From: Gammaproteobacteria bacterium
Lineage (GTDB): Bacteria; Pseudomonadota; Gammaproteobacteria; GCF-002020875
Direction: 5' to 3'
NCBI GenBank assembly: GCA_018671205.1
Contig: JABHIC010000198.1
Span: forward strand, 1 to 5,650
Length of the DNA: 5,650 bases
Both the position numbers and the translations under genes were made by a program. The notes below the pieces were generated by a model that had not been told where the DNA came from, searched no databases, and saw only the letters and a program-made list of their open reading frames with translations. Below are positions 1 through 5,510 of this stretch, piece after piece. Position 1 is the first letter of the stretch. Every line of letters starts with the position of its first letter.

Positions 1-493
1 CTCCACATCAAAACCACGGCGATCCCCCCAGCGCAGGTACATGCGCAGCAGCATCTCGGCCCAATCCTGCGCCTCGGTTCCTCCAGAGCCCGACTGGATA
101 TCGATAAAGGCACTGGAGCTATCCTGCTGCCCGGAAAACATACGCTGAAACTCCAGTGCCTCAATGGTACCGGTTAACTGATCCAGATCGGAAATCACCT
201 CATTGACGGTATCTTCATCGGCATCCGCCTCTGCCAACTCCAGCAGCTCACGGGCATCATCCGCACCACTCACCAGCGCATCAATGCCACTGATTACCTT
301 CTCCAGACGGGCACGCTCACGCCCCAGCTCCTGGGCACGCTCTGGCTCACTCCACACCTCGGAAGACTCCAGCTCACGATTGACCTCAATTAACTGTTCC
401 GCTTTCTCAGCATAGTCAAAGATACCCCCTCAGGGCTTCAGTTCGCCCTTGCAGCTCTTTGATCCGGGTGTAGATGGGGTTGATCTCTATCAT
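1..493 (-). CDS. prfB: Peptide chain release factor 2 (RF2), N-terminal part, needs +1 frameshift
   Basis: RF2 recognises UGA and UAA stop codons in the ribosomal A site and triggers peptide release. The gene starts at 493 (MIEINPI...) and runs off the left edge after about 164 of roughly 365 residues. The first 25 codons are in one frame and end at an in-frame TGA (418-416). The remaining 139 codons are in the +1 frame, giving ...LRGYL-DYAEKAEQL..., which lines up with E. coli RF2 (...LRGYL-DYDAKKERL...). The helical domain 1 fills about residues 1-115. The start of domain 2 is marked by GSGGTEAQDW at residues 135-144 and MYLRW at 151-155. The SPF anticodon-mimic and GGQ catalytic motifs lie beyond the window. 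An ATG two codons upstream (499) is an alternative start. Neither start has a convincing Shine-Dalgarno, so start choice rests on homology. The gene is 65 bp downstream of the methyltransferase but has its own probable promoter. Confidence 0.96.
412..430 (-). promoter_or_regulatory. prfB: prfB programmed +1 frameshift site
   Basis: Read on the minus strand, the site is AGG GGG TAT CTT TGA C. The Shine-Dalgarno-like AGGGGG (430-425) sits 3 nt before the slippery CTT (421-419), which is followed by the in-frame TGA (418-416). Slipping by one base onto TTT and then reading GAC continues the RF2 protein. This matches the known autoregulatory cassette of bacterial prfB in sequence, spacing and codon position (stop at codon 26, as in E. 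coli). When RF2 is scarce the UGA is decoded slowly, so frameshifting and RF2 synthesis rise. The identity follows directly from the sequence; the mechanism is established knowledge. Confidence 0.97.
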
Positions 494-543
494 GTTCATA
501 ATTGTGCAGGTGTCGCCAATACAGGCGGGAAAACAGAAGCGAA

Positions 544-572
544 ATTATACACCCTAATTCAGCTTTTCTTAA
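544..572 (-). promoter_or_regulatory. Probable sigma70 promoter for prfB
   Basis: On the minus strand there is a perfect -10 TATAAT (549-544), preceded by a 17-bp spacer and a -35 TTAAGA (572-567, 4 of 6 matches to TTGACA). Transcription would start near 537, leaving a leader of about 40 nt before the prfB start. The -35 overlaps the last codons of the methyltransferase gene, so prfB could be expressed independently of the genes upstream. This is a sequence match only, with no transcript evidence. Confidence 0.55.
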
Positions 573-1176
573 TAAAACGAAAATAGATGAATTTTTGCTC
601 TTTTTGGGCGGGGGTGATATGCAACTCATCAGTCTCTTCGACAAAATCATACCCCTCCCCCAGCTCAGCCTGCAGCTTCTTTAAATCGTACTGCACAATT
701 TCCAGATCACTACACTTTTCAGGGCCACCGATCGCAAACGCGGAAATAATCAGGTGACCGCCTGGCCTTAGCGCATGACTCAAAACCCTCATATAATTTT
801 GTCGATCCGCCGTTTCTGTCAAAAAATGGAATACGGCCCGGTCATGCCAAAGTGAAAACGGATGTGGCGCATCAAACTGGGTAATATCCGCCTCAAACCA
901 GTCGATACTGACGCCCCGCTCACCCAGTCTATTTTTTGCCTGAATCAGTGCCTGCTCTGAAATATCCAGGACGGCCAAATTTGTGTACCCTGCAGTGTCG
1001 AGGTGATCGACCAGCCGTGAAGACCCTCCCCCAACATCAATAATTGCCTCATTACAGTCAACTCCGGCATTGCCAATCAGCTCCAGTGATATTTCAGGCG
1101 TCTCTTGATACCAACTGACATCCGTAGAAGACTTTTGTTGGTAGACATTTTGCCAGTGATTTTTTTTGTCAAACAT
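559..1176 (-). CDS. Class I SAM-dependent methyltransferase, substrate unknown
   Basis: This is a 205-residue soluble Rossmann-fold methyltransferase. Starting from the ATG at 1176 (MFDKKNHW), the SAM-binding motif I is DVGGGSS at residues 47-53. The acidic ribose-binding end of strand 2 is LDIS at 70-73. EADI at 95-98 contacts the adenine in this fold, WHDRAVFHFL lies at 110-119 after strand 4, and LRPGGHLIIS at 136-145 covers strand 5. The ending (HITPAQKEQKFIYFRF) is typical of a widespread bacterial family annotated only as class I methyltransferase. The frame stays open upstream to a GTG at 1236 and an ATG at 1215. I prefer 1176 because relatives, as I recall them, begin with the DKKxHWxxVY segment, and because a hairpin lies over the earlier starts. 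The preferred start has only a weak GGA 8 nt upstream. Local GC looks lower than in murJ. The gene lies 104 bp after the copper chaperone stop, and its link to copper is unknown. Confidence 0.88.
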   Translation of the reverse strand: MFDKKNHWQNVYQQKSSTDVSWYQETPEISLELIGNAGVDCNEAIIDVGGGSSRLVDHLDTAGYTNLAVLDISEQALIQAKNRLGERGVSIDWFEADITQFDAPHPFSLWHDRAVFHFLTETADRQNYMRVLSHALRPGGHLIISAFAIGGPEKCSDLEIVQYDLKKLQAELGEGYDFVEETDELHITPAQKEQKFIYFRFIKKS

Positions 1177-1214
1177 TCTCGGGTTCCAGAGGGTGGGATT
1201 GATGAAATTATTCA

Positions 1215-1244
1215 TACCTCCAGCAATTACTATCACTGGAGGTA
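1215..1244 (-). repeat. 9-bp perfect inverted repeat (hairpin) in the methyltransferase leader
   Basis: TACCTCCAG (1215-1223) and CTGGAGGTA (1236-1244) are exact reverse complements separated by 12 nt. In the minus-strand transcript the 3' arm contains GGAGGT, a near-perfect Shine-Dalgarno, and the 5' arm would pair with it. The hairpin lies between the copper chaperone stop (1281) and the preferred methyltransferase start (1176). It is not followed by a T run, so it is not a standard intrinsic terminator. It could be a translation-control or mRNA-processing hairpin, or a DNA operator. The repeat is seen directly; the role is inferred. Confidence 0.6.
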
Positions 1245-1280
1245 CCTTTTCCTATGTGGAGTTGAACCCGGAATCCTCAG

Positions 1281-1760
1281 TTAATGTTGCATCATGTGCG
1301 AGTGATGACCACCCTTCATCATCGCCTGACCTTTACGCACCTTTGCCATCACCTGCTGCTCACTGCCATCGCTCAATACCAGCGTCAGCGCAACCAACTC
1401 TCCCTCAGTCGGTACTTTATCAGGGCCAATCATCATAATATGCCAGCTACCGGGCTTCAGCATCAGGCTATTGTGGGCAGCCACCGGCATCTCTTTCTGC
1501 TGCATCATCTTCATCATACCATCCGCCATCATAGTACGATGCATCTCTGTCCGTGTAACCGGAAGTGCAGTGCGCACAGCAACCACGGACAGGTCGGAGC
1601 CACTGTGGTTCTCCAGGGTCATAAAGGCGGCCAGTGCAGGGGCATTGGGGGGTGCCGCACGCACCCATGGGTCACTAACCATCAACCCTGCCGCGTTGAC
1701 TGAAGAAATTGCTGCCATCAACAGCAGCGCGCTCACTGCGCGATAAAACGTTGTTCTCAT
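1281..1760 (-). CDS. Periplasmic copper chaperone, PCu(A)C family
   Basis: This is a 159-residue exported copper-binding protein. Residues 1-23 form a Sec signal peptide: Arg at 2 and 7, a hydrophobic core from about 8 to 18, and probable cleavage at VNA|A. The mature part starts with the family's hallmark DPWVRAAPP (30-38). The Cu(I) site is complete: His74, ten residues, Met85, twenty-one residues, His107, one residue, Met109, exactly the H-X10-M-X21-H-X-M pattern. A Met/His-rich tail (MMKGGHHSHMMQH) could hold a second copper ion, as in tailed family members. PCu(A)C proteins deliver copper in the periplasm, notably to the CuA or CuB centres of cytochrome oxidases, often with Sco1, but no Sco or oxidase gene is visible here. 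A GAGAGA element about 8 nt upstream supports the ATG at 1760. The terminator at 1851-1889 separates this gene from the DUF2946-like gene upstream. Confidence 0.95.
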   Translation of the reverse strand: MRTTFYRAVSALLLMAAISSVNAAGLMVSDPWVRAAPPNAPALAAFMTLENHSGSDLSVVAVRTALPVTRTEMHRTMMADGMMKMMQQKEMPVAAHNSLMLKPGSWHIMMIGPDKVPTEGELVALTLVLSDGSEQQVMAKVRKGQAMMKGGHHSHMMQH

Positions 1761-1832
1761 AATCTGATCTCTCTAAATAAATCTATAATCCAGCGACATC
1801 CGCACTGTTTACAGCTGTCACACATAACACTC

Positions 1833-1848
1833 ATATTCCTTGGAATAT
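1833..1848. promoter_or_regulatory. 16-bp palindrome upstream of the copper chaperone gene
   Basis: ATATTCC (1833-1839) and GGAATAT (1842-1848) form a perfect inverted repeat around a central TT. It lies about 75-90 bp upstream of the copper chaperone start and just beyond the T-run of the preceding terminator. A second short palindrome, ACAGCTGT, lies between it and the gene at about 1811-1818. The size and position suit a dimeric repressor or activator site. I do not recognise the sequence as a CueR- or CopY-type copper box, so the assignment is only a candidate operator. Confidence 0.35.
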
Positions 1849-1850
1849 TC

Positions 1851-1889
1851 TCAACAAAACGCGGCCCATCTCTCCCAAAACGGGCCGCG
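1851..1889 (-). terminator. Intrinsic terminator after the DUF2946-like gene
   Basis: On the minus strand an 8-bp all-GC stem, CGCGGCCC (1889-1882) with GGGCCGCG (1867-1860), encloses a 14-nt loop and is followed at once by TTTTGTTG. This is a strong rho-independent terminator placed about 20 bp after the stop of the DUF2946-like gene. It implies that the copper chaperone downstream depends on its own promoter or on read-through. Confidence 0.85.
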
Positions 1890-1910
1890 CACTGCTCTGT
1901 TCCAAAACGG

Positions 1911-2318
1911 TCAGGCTGGAGGACCACGGATAAGGAAGGAGGGATAGTACTGACTCTCAGGAGTCATAGAGTACGGACGATCCCGCTCCCTCTTCACTTG
2001 AGGTAGGCGTGTATTAAATAGGGTAGCGTATGGCTCTATCCAACCACTGGCATGGGCATGAACAATACAGGTTGGACACTCATAGTAACTGTCGAGCTGA
2101 CCAATGGCAGAGTCAGACGACTGCTCTGTCGCATCAAAAGCGACAAAAACCGTTTTATAACCATAGGCTGTGCAGACCGTGGTGATGTAACCGTCCGCTG
2201 GCTCTGCCGATGCCCAATAGAAATAGGGGACAATGGCATGAAACAGGAACGCAAATACCCCCACCAGCAAGAGAGAGCGTTTACGCTGATCTCCTCTCTC
2301 TGTTGAGATCAAAACCAT
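1911..2318 (-). CDS. Small membrane-anchored Cys/His protein, DUF2946-like
   Basis: This is a 135-residue protein with a basic N-terminus (RKR at 12-14) and one hydrophobic segment at about 15-37. That segment is either an uncleaved anchor or a signal peptide with a possible cleavage after ASA (36-38), so the rest should face the periplasm. The remainder has TVCTAYGYKTV (47-57, Cys49) followed by CPTC at 81-84 and HAH at 87-89. The order of a VCTA.G element and then a CPxC...H element is what I recall for DUF2946, an uncharacterised family often found beside copper genes. A PCu(A)C chaperone is the next gene here. The cysteines and histidines could bind copper, but this is inferred. The ATG at 2318 directly abuts GGGAG. 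A TTG two codons later (2312) would have better spacing of 6 nt, so the exact start is uncertain. The gene has its own terminator. Confidence 0.72.
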   Translation of the reverse strand: MVLISTERGDQRKRSLLLVGVFAFLFHAIVPYFYWASAEPADGYITTVCTAYGYKTVFVAFDATEQSSDSAIGQLDSYYECPTCIVHAHASGWIEPYATLFNTRLPQVKRERDRPYSMTPESQYYPSFLIRGPPA

Positions 2319-2342
2319 CTCCCGTGGTTACTTCCAGCAGGT

Positions 2343-2370
2343 ATTAAGGGTCTCATAAGGAGCTGTTCAA
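2343..2370 (-). promoter_or_regulatory. Possible sigma70 promoter for the DUF2946-like gene
   Basis: On the minus strand, TTGAAC (2370-2365) and CTTAAT (2348-2343) are separated by 16 bp. They match the -35 and -10 consensus at 4 of 6 positions or better and lie about 25 bp upstream of the gene start. The leader would be short. No terminator is obvious between ribF and this point, so read-through from murJ-ribF remains possible. Confidence 0.35.
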
Positions 2371-2423
2371 CCATTCTTATTCAACTAGAGGTGCTCTGGA
2401 TAGTTCTCACCTGCACGGTGGAG

Positions 2424-3386
2424 TTACCCCTGCACCTGCCTCTCCGAAGCAGTGGAGTAGCGCACTAAAAAGTACGCTCTTGCCTCTTCTGCATCAATCA
2501 GAATCTGCGCTTTCAACTGATCAAAAGAGTCAAACTTCTGCTCATTGCGAATCTTTTTGTGAAAATCGACCGAGACGTGGCGACCATAAATATCACCATC
2601 AAAGTCAAAAAGGTGAACCTCCAGTATGGTACGCGTTCCATTGACTGTAGGCCGTATACCCACATTGGCCACCCCAGTGACCGGTTCCCCCTCAACACCA
2701 AACATCTCTACCGCAAAGACCCCCTCAATGGGGGATACTTTCCGATGGAGATGGATGTTGGCGGTTGGAAAACCGATCTGTCGTCCTCGTTTATGGCCAT
2801 GAGCAACCCGCCCACACATACGATAGGGGCGCCCCAATAGAATCTCAGCCCGATCCAGATTCCCCTCTCCCAACGCCTGCCGAATGCGGGTACTACTCAC
2901 CCGTTCCCCCGCTAACAGGAAGGTGTGCATATTGACCACCTGAAAACCATGCACTGCCCCCGCCTGCTGGAGCATTTCAAAATCGCCTTTACGCCCTTTA
3001 CCAAAACGGAAATCATCCCCTACAACCAGATAACGGATACCCAACCCATCGACCAGCACCTGCTGAATAAAAAGTTCTGACTCCATCTCAGCCAACGCTT
3101 GAGTAAAGTGGAGGGTAAAGATGCGGTCTATCGCCAAACGTCGCAGTGCCTTGATCTTCTCTCGAAAGCGGGTCAGGCGCCCAGGGCAGCGCTCTGGGGC
3201 AAAAAACTCCTGGGGCTGGGGCTCAAAGGTGATCACCAGGGCGGGGAGCTTCATCTCATCGGCCTTCTCCGCCAGCTCTCCCAACACATGCTGATGCCCC
3301 AGATGAACTCCGTCAAAATTGCCAATGGTGGCAACGCAGCCGTGGTGGTGAGGTTTTAGGTTATACAGTCCGCGAATCAGTTCCAT
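2424..3386 (-). CDS. ribF: Bifunctional riboflavin kinase / FAD synthetase
   Basis: RibF phosphorylates riboflavin to FMN and then adenylates FMN to FAD in the cytoplasm. The protein has 320 residues (E. coli 313). The N-terminal FAD synthetase nucleotidyltransferase domain covers about residues 1-180. It has GNFDGVHLGHQ at 22-32 (the HxGH-type nucleotide site), VGDDFRFGKGRKGD at 122-135 and the SSTRIR motif at 164-169. The C-terminal riboflavin kinase domain (about 185-310) has GRQIGFPTAN at 201-210, including the ATP/Mg-binding PTAN, then SPIEGVFAVE at 218-227. It continues with NVGIRPTV and LEVHLFDF, the latter holding the expected catalytic Glu. All key residues are present. The start at 3386 is 4 bp after the murJ stop with no good ribosome-binding site, which suggests translational coupling. 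The usual next gene, ileS, is absent downstream. Confidence 0.97.
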   Translation of the reverse strand: MELIRGLYNLKPHHHGCVATIGNFDGVHLGHQHVLGELAEKADEMKLPALVITFEPQPQEFFAPERCPGRLTRFREKIKALRRLAIDRIFTLHFTQALAEMESELFIQQVLVDGLGIRYLVVGDDFRFGKGRKGDFEMLQQAGAVHGFQVVNMHTFLLAGERVSSTRIRQALGEGNLDRAEILLGRPYRMCGRVAHGHKRGRQIGFPTANIHLHRKVSPIEGVFAVEMFGVEGEPVTGVANVGIRPTVNGTRTILEVHLFDFDGDIYGRHVSVDFHKKIRNEQKFDSFDQLKAQILIDAEEARAYFLVRYSTASERQVQG

Positions 3387-3390
3387 TCGA

Positions 3391-4965
3391 CTATTCTACC
3401 GCATCAACCGTCTGCTGTCGGAACTGTGAGAGACGAATTCCCAGCAGATAGAGCATCGCACAATAAAGTATGATCGCTGTCGTAATCACCCCCCCCAGCA
3501 ACCCCGCCCTTAACCAGAGTGTCTCCTGCCCCCAGACCTCAAACAGTGGCGTCACCCAGTAGAGAAATAGTGCCATCACCAATAGTGCCGCCACAATCTG
3601 TCCCCCTATCCGCCTCCACCCGGGCAGCGGTTGGTAGACCTGGTGTCGGCGCAGTCCACGATAGAGCAGCCCCGCATTAAGCAGTGAGGAGGCCGCCGTG
3701 GCCAGTGCCAATCCAGCATGGGGGGCTGAGTACGACTCCAGCACCATCACTCCGACAAAGAGGAGGTTCAGCACCATATTGGCCGCCATTGCCAGTAACC
3801 CATATTTAACCGGAGTGCGAGTATCCTGACGTGAAAAATAGCCGTTAATTAATACCTTGACCAAAATAAAACCCACCAGTCCCAGAGAGTAGGCCATCAG
3901 ACTCACTGCCGCCATCTCCACATCCAACGCAGTGAAGGCACCTCGCTGAAATAGCAGAGAGAGCATCGGTTCTGCCAACAGAAAGAGCCCGGCACTGGCA
4001 GGGATGGCAACCAACATCACCAGTCGAAGCGACCAGTCAAGCGTCTGGTTAAAGGCTTGATGGTTCTCCGCAGCGAACTGCCCGGAGAGTTTGGGAAGGA
4101 TAACCGTGGAGAGGGCAATACCGAAAACCCCCAACGGGAACTCCATCAACCGATCGGAGTAGTAGAGCCAGGACATACTACCCGCAGTAATCAATGAGGC
4201 GATCACCAGATCAAGCAGCAGATTAATCTGGGCAACGGAGGCCCCAAACAGCGTAGGAATCATCAGTTTGATGATCTTGCGCACACCGGAGTCATGCCAG
4301 CGAAAACGGGGACGCGGTAATATTCCCAGCTTCAGTAGTGCAGGAATCTGAAACAGTAGTTGTACCACCCCACCCATCAACACGCCCCAGGCGAGTGCGG
4401 TAATCGGAACCTCCATCAACGGGGCAAGCCAGATTGCCGATGCGATCAGTGAGAGATTGAGAAAGACCGGGGTAATCGCCGGTACCGCAAAACGGCTGTA
4501 GGTATTGAGAATCCCGCCCGCAAAGGCGGTCAATGAGATCAGCAACAGATAAGGGAAGGTGATACGCAACATTCCACTGGCAAGCTCAAAACGGTCACTC
4601 TCGCCCACAAAACCGGGCGCAAAGAGCATAATAAAAAGCGGCGCTGCAACCACACCAATGAGCGTAATCAGCAACAGAACCGCGCCCAACGTCCCGGCTA
4701 CCGCATCCGTCAATTGACGTACCTCCTGCACGGTTCCAGCGGAGCGTTTCTCAGACAATACCGGCACAAAGGCCTGTGAAAAGGCCCCCTCTGCAAACAG
4801 GCGACGTAAAAAATTGGGGATCTTGAAAGCGACCACAAAGGCATCCATCACCCCTCCCGCTCCAAAATAACGGGCAAAAACAATATCCCGAACCAACCCA
4901 AGGATACGAGAGAGCGTCGTCATCAGGCTGACAATCAGGGTGGACTTCAATAATTTATGGCTCAT
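3391..4965 (-). CDS. murJ: Lipid II flippase MurJ (MviN)
   Basis: MurJ moves the peptidoglycan precursor lipid II across the inner membrane and belongs to the MOP exporter superfamily. The protein has 524 residues (E. coli 511), is hydrophobic throughout, and fits the family's 14-helix layout. N-terminal family signatures are SRILGLVRD (19-27), FGAGGVMDAFVVAFKIPN (34-51) and LRRLFAEGAFSQAFVP (53-68). The residues needed in E. coli are conserved with an offset of two: Arg20, Arg26, Asp41, Arg54 and Arg272, the last in YYSDRLMEFP. ADRLMEFP-like, QDTRTPVKYG and ILVKVLINGYFSRQD segments also match. The start MSHKLLKS at 4965 fits the family (E. coli MNLLKS), although no clear Shine-Dalgarno precedes it. 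The gene is divergent from rpsT and co-directional with ribF, which follows after 4 bp. Confidence 0.97.
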   Translation of the reverse strand: MSHKLLKSTLIVSLMTTLSRILGLVRDIVFARYFGAGGVMDAFVVAFKIPNFLRRLFAEGAFSQAFVPVLSEKRSAGTVQEVRQLTDAVAGTLGAVLLLITLIGVVAAPLFIMLFAPGFVGESDRFELASGMLRITFPYLLLISLTAFAGGILNTYSRFAVPAITPVFLNLSLIASAIWLAPLMEVPITALAWGVLMGGVVQLLFQIPALLKLGILPRPRFRWHDSGVRKIIKLMIPTLFGASVAQINLLLDLVIASLITAGSMSWLYYSDRLMEFPLGVFGIALSTVILPKLSGQFAAENHQAFNQTLDWSLRLVMLVAIPASAGLFLLAEPMLSLLFQRGAFTALDVEMAAVSLMAYSLGLVGFILVKVLINGYFSRQDTRTPVKYGLLAMAANMVLNLLFVGVMVLESYSAPHAGLALATAASSLLNAGLLYRGLRRHQVYQPLPGWRRIGGQIVAALLVMALFLYWVTPLFEVWGQETLWLRAGLLGGVITTAIILYCAMLYLLGIRLSQFRQQTVDAVE

Positions 4966-5041
4966 TTCAACTTTGGCAGATAGATTCAGGGGGAATTTAG
5001 AGGCACCCTTAAAAAAAATGGGAAGATCGTTATGATAACAA

Positions 5042-5070
5042 TTGACACCCCGTTAGAAAACGAAGAAAAT
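5042..5070 (+). promoter_or_regulatory. Main sigma70 promoter of rpsT
   Basis: A perfect -35 TTGACA (5042-5047) is followed after 17 bp by GAAAAT (5065-5070, 4 of 6 to TATAAT). A GC-containing stretch (GCGGC) lies between the -10 and the expected start near 5077, as is common for stringently controlled ribosomal promoters. The leader would be about 75 nt. The hexamers are seen directly; the use of this promoter is inferred. Confidence 0.65.
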
Positions 5071-5083
5071 ATGCGGCTTGTTT

Positions 5084-5114
5084 TTGACTACTGTTGTTAC
5101 TAAACAGATGTAAA
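5084..5114 (+). promoter_or_regulatory. Possible second rpsT promoter
   Basis: A second TTGACT (5084-5089) lies 42 bp downstream of the first -35. Its best -10 is TGTAAA (5109-5114), at a long 19-bp spacing. E. coli rpsT is known to have two tandem promoters, which makes this worth noting, but the spacing weakens it. Confidence 0.25.
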
Positions 5115-5115
5115 A

Positions 5116-5135
5116 CGAATTATTTCGAATTATTT
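5116..5135 (+). repeat. Perfect tandem 10-bp duplication in the rpsT leader
   Basis: CGAATTATTT occurs twice back to back (5116-5125 and 5126-5135). It ends 4 bp before the AGGAGA ribosome-binding site of rpsT. It would be transcribed from either candidate promoter and makes the region just upstream of the Shine-Dalgarno AU-rich and unstructured. It could be a translational enhancer, part of an S20 autoregulation site, or a chance duplication. Confidence 0.6.
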
Positions 5136-5139
5136 TCTC

Positions 5140-5155
5140 AGGAGAGACCCCGTTG
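5140..5155 (+). promoter_or_regulatory. rpsT: Ribosome-binding site and UUG start codon of rpsT
   Basis: AGGAG (5140-5144) lies 8 nt before a TTG (5153-5155) that begins MANSPQARKRA. No ATG or GTG nearby gives a full-length S20. E. coli rpsT also starts with UUG, and the poor start codon is known to be needed there for S20 to repress its own translation. The same control is likely here, by inference. Confidence 0.9.
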
Positions 5156-5413
5156 GCAAATTCACCACAAGCTCGAAAACGTGCCCGTCAGGCTGACAAA
5201 AGACGTGCTCACAATCAGGGGCGCCGCTCTATGATGCGCACCAGTCTCAAGAAGGCACTGGCTGCTATCGAATCTGGTAACCGTGAAGAGGCAGAGGCCT
5301 CCTACAAGAGCGCAACTTCCGCACTGGATATCGCCGCAAAGAATGGACTAATCCACCGCAACAAGGCTGCTCGTCATAAGAGCAGGATGAATGCGCAGAT
5401 TCGTGCAATGTAG
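5153..5413 (+). CDS. rpsT: 30S ribosomal protein S20
   Basis: S20 is a primary 16S rRNA-binding protein of the small subunit body, and this one has 86 residues (E. coli 87). It is strongly basic and predicted to be mostly helical. The conserved HNQGRRSMMRT (20-30) and GLIHRNKAARHKS (65-77) segments match E. coli S20 closely. Translation starts at a UUG with a good Shine-Dalgarno. The gene is monocistronic: it has its own promoter region shared divergently with murJ and ends in a strong terminator about 45 bp after the stop. Ser-Pro replaces the usual Ile-Lys at positions 4-5, a minor difference in the variable N-terminus. Confidence 0.98.
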   Translation: MANSPQARKRARQADKRRAHNQGRRSMMRTSLKKALAAIESGNREEAEASYKSATSALDIAAKNGLIHRNKAARHKSRMNAQIRAM

Positions 5414-5458
5414 CTTTCGCTGTAACCCGTGAGCTTTTTTTAGTCACGCTTGCCGATT

Positions 5459-5490
5459 AAAGCCGATCCCATCCAGGATCGGCTTTTTTT
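5459..5490 (+). terminator. Intrinsic terminator of rpsT
   Basis: An 11-bp perfect stem, AAAGCCGATCC (5459-5469) with GGATCGGCTTT (5476-5486), encloses a 6-nt loop and runs into a run of seven T (5484-5490). It is a strong rho-independent terminator for rpsT. In the reverse direction the hairpin is followed by TTTAAT, so it may also weakly terminate the convergent gene whose stop is at 5511. Confidence 0.93.
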
Positions 5491-5510
5491 ATCCCCGTGC
5501 AGAACATATC

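Noticed and set aside
203..415. Plus-strand 70-codon open frame
   Set aside because: It is antisense to the prfB coding sequence, is serine-rich and low in complexity, and resembles no protein family; it is a shadow of RF2 codons.
438..650. Minus-strand 70-codon open frame bridging the methyltransferase and prfB
   Set aside because: It is out of frame with both recognised genes, overlaps the prfB leader and start, and has no family resemblance.
1255..1280. GGGTTCAACTCC, resembling a tRNA T-loop, on the minus strand
   Set aside because: The flanking bases do not form a 5-bp T stem, and no acceptor stem or anticodon arm can be built around it.
1284..1703. Plus-strand 139-codon His-rich open frame
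   Set aside because: It lies entirely antisense to the PCu(A)C gene. The histidines come from reverse reading of the Met/His-rich codons, and the minus frame has a signal peptide and a complete copper motif.
2400..2440. Repeated GTGCAGG units around the ribF stop as a possible terminator
   Set aside because: The copies are direct, not inverted, and no T run follows, so no terminator hairpin forms.
4985..5025. Weak minus-strand hexamers (TTCCCA, 17 bp, TCTAAA) as a murJ promoter
   Set aside because: Both boxes are only 4 of 6 matches and the spacer is mostly a T run. A murJ promoter must lie in this divergent region, but I cannot place it with confidence.
5265..5447. Minus-strand 60-codon open frame opposite rpsT
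   Set aside because: It is antisense to the well-conserved S20 gene and resembles nothing known.
5420..5450. CGTGA...TCACG hairpin with an internal T run after rpsT
   Set aside because: The T run lies in the loop and not after the stem, and the stem is only 5 bp; the real terminator is the 11-bp hairpin at 5459-5490.
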